A DNA stretch of 6,041 nucleotides from CAYTQK01 sp964439745 (GTDB lineage Bacteria; Desulfobacterota; Desulfobacteria; Desulfobacterales; Desulfosudaceae), in the NCBI GenBank assembly GCA_964439745.1, contig CAYTQK010000204.1, forward strand, positions 1 through 6,041, read 5' to 3'. This document shows positions 1 to 5,699 of the stretch, piece after piece. The notes under the pieces were generated by a model. It was not told the origin of the DNA. It was given only the letters and a program-made list of their open reading frames with translations, and ran no database searches. The position numbers and the translations under genes are program-made. Each line of letters opens with the position of its first letter. Within the stretch, counting starts at the first letter, position 1.

Positions 1-4
1 TGGA

Positions 5-22
5 CCCCGGCCTCCGCCGGGG
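5..22. repeat. REP-like GC-rich hairpin
   Basis: Perfect 7-bp arms CCCCGGC (5-11) and GCCGGGG (16-22) enclose a 4-nt loop. The hairpin is bordered by TGGA on the left and TGACG on the right. This layout resembles the dispersed palindromes of the form TGGA-stem-loop-stem-TGACG seen in intergenic regions of many proteobacteria. No T-run follows, so it is not a classic intrinsic terminator for a gene to the left. It touches the window edge, so a second copy could lie just outside. Confidence 0.5.
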
Positions 23-85
23 TGACGCAATAAGGGAAATCTCGACTTTTTACGAAGCCGTCATTATTTATAGTTCCAAAAATGC

Positions 86-114
86 TTGACTTTTTAATTA
101 AACAGCGTTAAATT
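86..114 (+). promoter_or_regulatory. Sigma70-type promoter of the tetR-GRE operon
   Basis: A -35 element TTGACT (86-91, 5 of 6 consensus bases) is followed by a 17-nt spacer and a -10 element TAAATT (109-114, 4 of 6). Transcription would start near 121, giving a leader of roughly 20 nt before the regulator start codon. The spacer, the -10 element and the expected start site all lie inside the palindrome at 90-134, so a protein bound there would block RNA polymerase. Confidence 0.6.
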
Positions 115-134
115 AACAATGTTTAATTAAAAAG
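90..134. promoter_or_regulatory. 45-bp near-perfect palindrome, likely TetR operator
   Basis: The outer arms TTTTTAATTAAACA (91-104) and TGTTTAATTAAAAA (120-133) are exact reverse complements, extended by C90/G134. The centre GTTAAATTAAC (107-117) is itself a perfect palindrome on the same axis, A112. Only the pairs 105/119 and 106/118 fail. The block can be read as three AT-rich TTAATTAA-type palindromes centred near 97.5, 112 and 126.5, an even 14.5-bp spacing. It overlaps the promoter and ends at the Shine-Dalgarno sequence. The adjacent TetR-family gene is the obvious candidate to bind it, possibly as two or more dimers. Binding itself is inferred. Confidence 0.7.
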
Positions 135-137
135 GAG
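133..137 (+). promoter_or_regulatory. Ribosome binding site deciding the tetR start
   Basis: AGGAG at 133-137 sits 5 nt before ATG 143. An in-frame GTG at 137 would overlap this site, so ATG 143 is the better start. Confidence 0.75.
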
Positions 138-142
138 TGAAC

Positions 143-793
143 ATGCCCAAAGCCGCTCGCAGTCTGGAAGAAGTCCAGGAAGTCCGCAGCCGGATCCTGG
201 AGGAAGCCGTTGATCTGATCACGGAAAAAGGGTTCGACCAGTTGAGCATGCGATCCATTGCCGGGCGGGCCGGCATGACCGCGGCCAACATCTACAACTA
301 CTACCAGAACAAGGATGAACTCTACCTGGACATCCAGACCCACGGCTTCGCCCGGCTGTACGAAAGACTGGACCAGGCCGTCCGGTCAGCGGCCGATCCC
401 CGGGAGCAGGTCCGGTCCGTCATTCGGGCCTATCTTTCCTTTGGCCTGGACTGTGCCAGCCTGTATGAAATCATGTTCAGCCTGAACACGCCCAAGTTTG
501 CCGATTACCAGCACACCCCCCTGGAGCCGGTGGCTTTTATCGAAAAGGAGACCGCCCTGCAGTCGGCCCGGCTGGTGATCGAAGCCTTTGCCGCCGTGCC
601 CCCGGAGGCCGGGCCGGTCTCGCCGGAAGAGGCCTATTTCCGGACCATCCAGGTCTGGACCGCCCTGCACGGCCTGGTCAGCCTGCGCAACAGCCGGGTA
701 TTGCAGGAAGTAGAGGAAGACACCGCCGCCTTTATCGAGCGCTGCGTGGAAGAATACAGCCGGCTGTTTTTCCGGGACAATGTCCCGCTGTAA
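143..793 (+). CDS. TetR/AcrR-family transcriptional regulator
   Basis: This 216-residue protein has the normal length for a TetR-family one-component repressor. Residues about 10-60 form the DNA-binding domain. Helix 1 holds RILEEAVDLITEKG, and the helix-turn-helix runs through SMRSIAGRAGMTAANIYNYY, followed by the typical NKDEL. The C-terminal half is the ligand and dimer domain. WTALHGLVSL (172-181) matches the WHG-type motif of one TetR C-terminal subfamily. Ligands of such regulators are often hydrophobic small molecules or acyl-CoAs, but the ligand here is unknown. The start is ATG 143, supported by AGGAG 5 nt upstream. The stop codon (791-793) overlaps the ribosome binding site of the next gene, so the two are co-transcribed and probably translationally coupled. 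The palindrome covering its promoter suggests autoregulation and control of the downstream enzyme. Confidence 0.93.
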   Translation: MPKAARSLEEVQEVRSRILEEAVDLITEKGFDQLSMRSIAGRAGMTAANIYNYYQNKDELYLDIQTHGFARLYERLDQAVRSAADPREQVRSVIRAYLSFGLDCASLYEIMFSLNTPKFADYQHTPLEPVAFIEKETALQSARLVIEAFAAVPPEAGPVSPEEAYFRTIQVWTALHGLVSLRNSRVLQEVEEDTAAFIERCVEEYSRLFFRDNVPL

Positions 794-797
794 GGAG
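792..797 (+). promoter_or_regulatory. Ribosome binding site deciding the GRE start
   Basis: AAGGAG at 792-797 overlaps the tetR stop codon TAA (791-793) and lies 6 nt before ATG 804. An in-frame ATG at 780 exists but lies inside tetR with no comparable site in front, so 804 is preferred. The arrangement suggests translational coupling. Confidence 0.75.
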
Positions 798-803
798 AAG
801 CCC

Positions 804-3761
804 ATGAATCTTCTGCTGTACTGGTTGTTTGGCACCATGGCCCTGCTCTTCAACCGCCTGCCCCGGCTGAACGCCTGGCTGCACCACCAGGATGGATACT
901 TTGACTTCACCCTGGGGTTTCAGACCGAAACCGGCACCGTGGACCGGGCCATCCAGGTGGCCCAAGGCCGCATGAGATCCCTCAGAAAAACCCCGCCCGG
1001 AGCCGACCTGGTGCTCTATTTCCGGGACAACCGCACCCTGCTGGAAATGCTGACCACCACGCCCAACGAAATCCTGACCCTGATCCTGCACAACAAGATG
1101 AAACTGTCCGGCAACCTCTCCTACCTGCAGGTATTCAATTTCTATGTTTCCCTGCTGGCCGGTCCCCTCCACCAGCGGATGCTCCGCCGCAAACAAAAGC
1201 AGGACCGCGCCGCCCGGCGGGACACCTACGGTGAATCGTGCTGCCGCTCGCCCAATCAATCCCCGCGGCCGGAGCAACAACCTTTGCGGGTTACAAATGG
1301 AGCGGATCCGGGCGTGCGCTTCCTGGGAGAATCGTATCTGGCGGACTATACCCTGGACGACTTTCCCCAGCTGCAAGCCATGCTGGCGGAACATTTTACG
1401 GCCAAGCCCCGGGTCTGCATCGAGCGCCCCCGGCTGCTGACCCGCTGGTACCGGGAAAACGGGTTTGAAACCGACCGTGACGGACGCCCCTGGCCGCCGG
1501 TACTCCGCCAGGCTCATGCTTTCAAGTACCTCATGGAGCAGAAACAGCCGAAGATCGCGCCGGGCGCCCTGCTGGCCGGTTCCACCACCGCCTGCCTGCC
1601 CACCGGCGTGGTCCTCTACCCTGACGCCCACGGCGGTCTCCTCTGGGGCGAACTGGCCTCCATCGCCGACCGCACTCTCAATCCCTATGATATCTCCGCC
1701 GCGGACGTACGCGCCCTGCATCATGAAATCTTTCCCTTCTGGATCAACCGCAATTTCAAGGAGTACGCCCGTCAGAAGCACGACTATCCCCTGAGCATGA
1801 AAATCGAAGAACGCTGGGTCTATTATTTTGCCTGGAAATCCATCGCCATCTCTCACACCATCCCCGATTATCCGGCCATCCTGGAAAAAGGCACCAGCGG
1901 GCTGATCCGGGAAATCGAGGAGGATTTGACGGCCGGTGAAGAAAAAGACGAAGCCGCCCGCCAGACCCTGGCGGCCATGAAGCTTTGCCTGGAAGGAGTG
2001 GCCGCCTATGCCGGCCACTGCGCCGACGAAGCCGACCGCCAGGCCGCCGCCAGCGACGATCCCGCCCGGCGGGAAGAGCTGACCCGGCTGGCAGCCATCT
2101 GCCGGCGGGTCCCCCGACAGCCGGCCCGGACCCTGCCCGAAGCCATCCAGGTGGTCTGGCTGGTCTGGGTGGCCCTGCACATGGAAAACACCAATACCGG
2201 GCTGTCCTTCGGCCGCCTGGATCAATGGCTGCAGCCCTATTTCCGCCATGACATGGAAAGGCTGGCCACCGCCGCAGAACGGCAGGCATACGTCCGGCAG
2301 GCCCTGGAACTGACCGGCTGCCTGCTGATGCGGGCCACCGATCACCTGCCGCTGGTGCCGGACATCGGCAACTACCTTTTCGGCGGCAGTTCCTCGGACC
2401 AGGCCATCACCCTCGGCGGTGTCACCCCGGACGGCACCGACGGGGTCAACGACATGACCTACATCTTTCTCAAGGCCACGGAAATGCTGGCCATCCGCGA
2501 CCCCAATGTCAACGCCCGCTTTCACCCGGGAATCAACAGTGACGAATACCTGCAGCGTCTCTGCGAGGTCAACTACGTTACCGCGGCAACGCCTTCCATG
2601 CACAATGATCGCTCGGTCATGGCGGCCCTTTCCGGGAACGGCTACGCGGCCGAAGATATGCGCGACTGGTCGGCCACCGGCTGCGTGGAACCGACCCTGT
2701 CCGGCCGGCACATGGGCCATACCGGTTCTGTCCTGATGAACCTGGTTTCGGCCCTGGAGATGGCCCTGAACAACGGCCGGCATCCCCACATGGACCTGCA
2801 GTTCGGACCGGCCTCGGGCACCATTGACCAGTTCGCCGATTTCGAGGACTTTTTCCGGGCCTATGAAACCCAGCAGCGTTTTCTCATCGAGCAGGCCGCC
2901 TCCCTGAATAACCTGCTGGCCGAGGCCCATGCCTTTATCCGGCCGACGCCTTTTCTCAGCAGCCTCATGGACGGATGCCGGCAGACCGGGCGGGATGCCA
3001 CCGTCGGCGGCGCCCGCTACAACACCTCCGGCACCTCCAACATCGGCCTGGCCGACGTGGTCGACTCCCTGCTGGCCATCAAGACCCTGGTCTTTGACGA
3101 GGAACGGATCTCCTTTCCGGCCTTGAAACAAGCCATTGACGACGATTTTGTCAATGATCCCGGCCTGCGGGAGCGCATCCGGCGGCAAGTACCCCTGTTC
3201 GGTTCCGGTCATCCCGCGGCCGTGGACATGGCCCGGCGGGTGGCCGCCTTTATCCATAACACCTGGCACCGGCAGACCAATTACCGCGGCGGCCATTACA
3301 CGGCCGGATTCTGGTCCATGTCCCAGCACGTGGCCTACGGCAATCTCTCCGGCACCCTGCCCTCGGGCCGGCAGCAGGGCAAGCCCTTCACCCCCGGGCT
3401 GACCCCCCACCCCGAGGCTTCGGCCAGCTTTCTGGACAACATCCGCGACGTGGCCGCCCTGGATCCGGCCGCCCTGGACAACAACATCGCCTTTAACGTC
3501 AAGCTGGTCCCGGACGCCAAGGAATCCCGAAGACAAATCGTGGAGGCCATGTACGCCTACGTTAAAACCTATTTTGACCTGGGCGGCATGCAGATGCAGT
3601 TCAACGTGCTCAGTTCCGAAACCCTCAAGGCCGCCATGGCCGACCCGGACAGCTATCGTCACCTGCTGGTGCGCATCTCCGGCTATAACGCCTATTTTGT
3701 CACCCTCAACCGGGAAATGCAGCTGGAACTGATCGAGCGGGCGGAATACGGATTGGGATGA
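804..3761 (+). CDS. Glycyl radical enzyme with N-terminal SCP2-like domain
   Basis: This is a 985-residue member of the pyruvate formate-lyase-like superfamily. The C-terminal glycyl radical motif is RISGYNAYF, with Gly960 the likely radical site, 25 residues before the end. The thiyl site lies in SATGCVEP, with Cys627 and Glu629. A single Cys followed by V-E-P is typical of the dehydratase, lyase and decarboxylase branch (glycerol or diol dehydratase, choline TMA-lyase and relatives). Pyruvate formate-lyase itself has Cys-Cys. Other landmarks are GRLDQWLQPYF (about 470-480) and ITLGGVTPDG (about 535-544). The usual family length is about 780-850. The excess is an N-terminal extension: a hydrophobic stretch (1-17), an SCP2-like sterol/lipid-carrier fold (about 30-120, ending KMKLSGNLSYLQVFNFY) and a basic, proline-rich linker (about 128-168). 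The extension implies a hydrophobic substrate or membrane contact (inference). The actual reaction cannot be read from sequence. It needs a radical-SAM activase, which is not in the window. Confidence 0.9.
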   Translation: MNLLLYWLFGTMALLFNRLPRLNAWLHHQDGYFDFTLGFQTETGTVDRAIQVAQGRMRSLRKTPPGADLVLYFRDNRTLLEMLTTTPNEILTLILHNKMKLSGNLSYLQVFNFYVSLLAGPLHQRMLRRKQKQDRAARRDTYGESCCRSPNQSPRPEQQPLRVTNGADPGVRFLGESYLADYTLDDFPQLQAMLAEHFTAKPRVCIERPRLLTRWYRENGFETDRDGRPWPPVLRQAHAFKYLMEQKQPKIAPGALLAGSTTACLPTGVVLYPDAHGGLLWGELASIADRTLNPYDISAADVRALHHEIFPFWINRNFKEYARQKHDYPLSMKIEERWVYYFAWKSIAISHTIPDYPAILEKGTSGLIREIEEDLTAGEEKDEAARQTLAAMKLCLEGVAAYAGHCADEADRQAAASDDPARREELTRLAAICRRVPRQPARTLPEAIQVVWLVWVALHMENTNTGLSFGRLDQWLQPYFRHDMERLATAAERQAYVRQALELTGCLLMRATDHLPLVPDIGNYLFGGSSSDQAITLGGVTPDGTDGVNDMTYIFLKATEMLAIRDPNVNARFHPGINSDEYLQRLCEVNYVTAATPSMHNDRSVMAALSGNGYAAEDMRDWSATGCVEPTLSGRHMGHTGSVLMNLVSALEMALNNGRHPHMDLQFGPASGTIDQFADFEDFFRAYETQQRFLIEQAASLNNLLAEAHAFIRPTPFLSSLMDGCRQTGRDATVGGARYNTSGTSNIGLADVVDSLLAIKTLVFDEERISFPALKQAIDDDFVNDPGLRERIRRQVPLFGSGHPAAVDMARRVAAFIHNTWHRQTNYRGGHYTAGFWSMSQHVAYGNLSGTLPSGRQQGKPFTPGLTPHPEASASFLDNIRDVAALDPAALDNNIAFNVKLVPDAKESRRQIVEAMYAYVKTYFDLGGMQMQFNVLSSETLKAAMADPDSYRHLLVRISGYNAYFVTLNREMQLELIERAEYGLG

Positions 3762-3780
3762 ACGCCGGCATTTCACCCCG

Positions 3781-3796
3781 GATCTGCGGATCTGCG
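3781..3796. repeat. Short tandem repeat GATCTGCG x2
   Basis: Two exact 8-bp copies of GATCTGCG lie directly downstream of the glycyl radical enzyme stop codon and just before the promoter of the next gene. Flanking bases extend the periodicity slightly. No function can be assigned. Confidence 0.4.
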
Positions 3797-3802
3797 GTAA
3801 AC

Positions 3803-3830
3803 TTGAAATTTCCTCCCAGTGGGATATAAT
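3803..3830 (+). promoter_or_regulatory. Strong sigma70-type promoter for the 450-residue protein
   Basis: TTGAAA (3803-3808, 5 of 6 consensus) and a perfect TATAAT (3825-3830) are separated by 16 nt. Transcription would start near 3837, leaving a leader of about 80 nt. The spacer contains an 11-bp perfect palindrome TCCCAGTGGGA (3814-3824) directly abutting the -10 element, a position suited to a repressor site, although it is short. The promoter makes the downstream gene an independent unit, despite its closeness to the tetR-GRE operon. It shows no copy of the AT-rich operator found upstream of tetR. Confidence 0.65.
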
Positions 3831-3834
3831 AATA

Positions 3835-3898
3835 TGGTTTTGCATTTTTTGCCGCAGGTGACCCGGGACAAGGCCGATATGCACCCCGGCCACAACCA
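3835..3898 (+). other. Possible folded 5' leader
   Basis: Between the predicted start site and the ribosome binding site, TGGTTTTG (3835-3842) can pair with CACAACCA (3891-3898) with one mismatch. Inside this, GGCCG (3872-3876) pairs with CGGCC (3887-3891). Together they could close a structured leader ending just before GGAGGAG. The stems are short and match no riboswitch class I recognise, so this is only a candidate. Confidence 0.2.
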
Positions 3899-3906
3899 GA
3901 AAACAT

Positions 3907-3913
3907 GGAGGAG
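3907..3913 (+). promoter_or_regulatory. Strong ribosome binding site
   Basis: GGAGGAG ends 5 nt before ATG 3919, a near-ideal site. An ATG at 3905 overlaps it but is out of frame with the gene. Confidence 0.75.
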
Positions 3914-3918
3914 CGTTT

Positions 3919-5271
3919 ATGAACCGGGATGATATCATCAGAACAATTGCCGACTTGCTGATAAAAGGCGACATCATGCCCTGGAATGCCGAAGAGGCCG
4001 CCCGGGAAGAAGGCTTGCCCTCTCCGGACAACCTGACCGCGGCCGTGGAAGCCCGCCGCCTTGTTGTGGAAAAAAAGTGCGGCCACCGCTTTTGTCACCT
4101 GGTCATGCCGGAGCATCCTTATCACGTGGCCTATCAATGCCCCCATGACGGCACCCTCTGGACCCTGGCCGTGGGCGATACCAATACAAACTGTACCCTC
4201 TGCGGAACCGCGCTGGAGATGCTGCCGGAAAATGAACGCCACCAGCCCCTGGTCAACAATTACATCGGCGGCGTGGAAGATTACTGCAGCTACTCCGGCC
4301 AGGTGACCGTTACCGGCGATGTGGACAAGACCTTTCAAATCCTCCTGTGCTGGGGACCGGGCGTGGGTCATCTCGGCATCGGGGTGGGCTGTTACAAGCT
4401 CAACCAGTACGGGCCGGTGGAAGTCAAGGTGGCGGACTGGGGCCGGGCCGCCCGCAACCTTTCCTTTGTCTTTGATACCGAGGCGGAAAGGGCCCGGGCC
4501 CGGCAGCTGATTGAAAAGAAGCTGCCCGATATCATTCCCCGCATCACGGACAAGCACCTGGCCGACTGGAACGGCGAGATCGATCACGTGGACTTTCTGG
4601 ACAAGCAGCATCACGGCGACCGCATCCTGCACTGCTGCTTTTTCTCCCGGTTTGAAAACCATCGCGGCCATGGCCAGACCTCCCATGCCGCCGGCATGGC
4701 CAAGCTCATCATCGACGAGCTCTTTGCCGAAAACGGCATTTCCTGCCGCCTGTCCGTGGTCGGCATGGGCCGCGACGGCGACCTCAAGCCTTCCCCGCGC
4801 AATCGCCGGGGCCGCTACGTCTCCGCCCAGCAGTCCATTCCCCTGGCCGAGTACGAAAAAATTCTGGGCCGTCCCCTTGACGACTTTTTCTCCTATATCG
4901 ACCTGGACGTCCAGGGGGTTACCGAGGAGACCGGCTGGCCGGCCTATACCGGCATGGGCGGGGAAATCATCCCGGCCTTTTACCGGACCATGAAGTGCAA
5001 TCCCCGGCCCTACCTGGTCTCCTGCTACCAGAAGATCTATACCCGCATCCAGGGTGACCATCTCATCTTCGGGGTGGAACTGCCCAACGTGGAGGTCGGC
5101 ATCACCTCCAGCCCGGAAGGGATCATCCCTCCGGTCTCCCGGGAAATCATGAAAATGTGCGGCATCACCAACGCCAAAGAGTATGCCGCGGCCGTGGCCG
5201 CGGTGACCCTGGGCGGAGAGTTCAACTTTACCACCCGGCATGTGCAGGAAAAAATGTACACCGGAAAATAG
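3919..5271 (+). CDS. Hypothetical Cys/His-rich protein, zinc-ribbon-like N-terminal region
   Basis: This protein has 450 residues, and I do not recognise its family. Residues 1-50 look helical and could be a small helical or winged-helix-like segment. A metal-binding candidate follows: CGHRFC (54-59), CPHDG (from 74) and CTLCG (92-96), the last two spaced like a zinc ribbon. The remaining 350 residues look soluble, with no signal peptide or membrane helix. They include a glycine-rich stretch GPGVGHLGIGVG (146-157), a His-rich region DKQHHGD and HRGHGQTSHAAGM (about 228-260), and further Cys at 123, 144, 158, 239, 240, 276, 360, 369 and 414. Fourteen Cys in all suggest a cytoplasmic metalloprotein or an anaerobic redox enzyme (inference). 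The gene is clearly real, with a strong promoter, an ideal ribosome binding site, a good codon pattern and a likely terminator. It lacks the CxxxCxxC of radical-SAM proteins, so it is not the missing activase. Confidence 0.85.
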   Translation: MNRDDIIRTIADLLIKGDIMPWNAEEAAREEGLPSPDNLTAAVEARRLVVEKKCGHRFCHLVMPEHPYHVAYQCPHDGTLWTLAVGDTNTNCTLCGTALEMLPENERHQPLVNNYIGGVEDYCSYSGQVTVTGDVDKTFQILLCWGPGVGHLGIGVGCYKLNQYGPVEVKVADWGRAARNLSFVFDTEAERARARQLIEKKLPDIIPRITDKHLADWNGEIDHVDFLDKQHHGDRILHCCFFSRFENHRGHGQTSHAAGMAKLIIDELFAENGISCRLSVVGMGRDGDLKPSPRNRRGRYVSAQQSIPLAEYEKILGRPLDDFFSYIDLDVQGVTEETGWPAYTGMGGEIIPAFYRTMKCNPRPYLVSCYQKIYTRIQGDHLIFGVELPNVEVGITSSPEGIIPPVSREIMKMCGITNAKEYAAAVAAVTLGGEFNFTTRHVQEKMYTGK

Positions 5272-5282
5272 GTAGCGCGGGC

Positions 5283-5341
5283 TCCGGATTTACGCAGGCG
5301 TTCTTGGCGACCTTGACTCTGCAAACACCGGAACTTTTTTT
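5283..5341 (+). terminator. Probable intrinsic terminator after the 450-residue protein
   Basis: TCCGG (5283-5287) pairs with CCGGA (5328-5332). Inside it TTT (5289-5291) pairs with AAA (5323-5325) and GCAG (5294-5297) with CTGC (5319-5322), leaving a 21-nt loop. Seven T residues (5335-5341) follow two bases after the stem. The stem is interrupted and the loop large, so efficiency is uncertain, but its place 11 nt after the stop codon fits. Confidence 0.5.
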
Positions 5342-5342
5342 C

Positions 5343-5362
5343 AATGACATAGTCAGGTCATT
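5343..5362. repeat. Small inverted repeat, possible protein-binding site
   Basis: AATGAC (5343-5348) and GTCATT (5357-5362) are exact reverse complements around an 8-bp centre that has partial symmetry. The 20-bp size and TGAC/GTCA half-sites resemble operators of dimeric repressors. No convincing promoter overlaps it, and the next gene starts more than 330 bp away, so a role is speculative. Confidence 0.3.
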
Positions 5363-5420
5363 ATAAAAAACCAGCCTTGTTAAAACCATAAATGGCATTC
5401 TGTATATACAATTGAACCCG

Positions 5421-5592
5421 GGGGAAGTGATTTTCGTTCGCGCCATTGGCACCTTTTGGGAAAAAGCCGGTTCCAACCGGCTGCGTTAAGAATTGCTCGC
5501 TGTCTGAGGGCGATAGCCCGAGTTCGAACAATTTAGCAGACGGTTGGAACCGGCCCCAAAAGGGGCACGGTGCGAACGAAAATTACTTTCCC
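5421..5592. repeat. 172-bp imperfect palindromic element (MITE-like or structured RNA)
   Basis: The outer arms (5421-5444 and 5569-5592) match at 21 of 24 positions as inverted repeats. Moving inward, 5452-5460 pairs perfectly with 5555-5563, and 5466-5479 pairs perfectly with 5541-5554. Then 5481-5484 pairs with 5536-5539 and 5491-5495 with 5529-5533. The tip holds the hairpin GGGC-GATA-GCCC (5508-5519). About 56 base pairs can form in one long cruciform or hairpin. The three outer-arm mismatches would all be G-U pairs in a + strand transcript. No open reading frame of note lies inside. It may be a dispersed palindromic repeat, a miniature transposable element or a structured RNA. Imperfectly matching flanks GAACCCG (5414-5420) and GAAACCG (5595-5601) could be a worn target duplication, but this is weak. 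Confidence 0.7.
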
Positions 5593-5619
5593 TCGAAACC
5601 GCTTACATCCTGTTTTGAA

Positions 5620-5634
5620 CAATAATGATTATCA
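5620..5634. promoter_or_regulatory. Possible Fur-like box
   Basis: CAATAAT-G-ATTATCA fits the 7-1-7 Fur pattern TGATAAT-n-ATTATCA with two mismatches, both in the left half. The right half is perfect. It lies about 65 bp before the hydrolase start, where an iron- or metal-responsive repressor could act. AT-rich intergenic DNA gives such matches by chance fairly often, and no clear -35/-10 pair overlaps it, so this is tentative. Confidence 0.3.
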
Positions 5635-5699
5635 GCAGAAAACCGTAACCAGTAAAGCTACCGGCGATATTGTTCGAGACTGTTTTAGCAGCAGATAAA

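Noticed and set aside
137..145. GTG 137 as the tetR start
   Set aside because: It overlaps the Shine-Dalgarno AGGAG (133-137). ATG 143 has correct spacing.
780..806. ATG 780 as the glycyl radical enzyme start
   Set aside because: It lies inside tetR without a good ribosome binding site, while ATG 804 has AAGGAG 6 nt upstream.
804..3761. Pyruvate formate-lyase or alkyl-/benzylsuccinate synthase as the identity
   Set aside because: Pyruvate formate-lyase has adjacent catalytic cysteines. The succinate synthases lack the Glu two residues after the Cys. Here the site is GCVEP.
732..4031. A 1099-codon open frame on the - strand
   Set aside because: It lies antisense to the glycyl radical enzyme, whose motifs prove the + strand frame. 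Its translation is a low-complexity Gly/Val/Gln/His-rich shadow with no domain, caused by GC-rich third positions.
3706..5241. A 511-codon open frame on the - strand
   Set aside because: It is antisense to the 450-residue gene, which has an excellent promoter, ribosome binding site and terminator. The translation has shadow-like composition.
3919..5271. The Cys-rich protein as the glycyl radical activase
   Set aside because: It has no CxxxCxxC radical-SAM motif and the wrong overall pattern. Its cysteines resemble a zinc ribbon.
5377..5406. A promoter TTGTTA-N18-TGTATA in the last intergenic region
   Set aside because: The match is weak. It would read through the 172-bp palindrome before reaching a gene about 300 bp away, so it is not reported as a feature.
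5496..5540. A tRNA-like gene in the tip of the palindromic element (GAGTTCGAAC resembles a T-arm)
   Set aside because: No acceptor stem, D-arm or anticodon arm can be placed, and the segment is explained by the larger palindrome.
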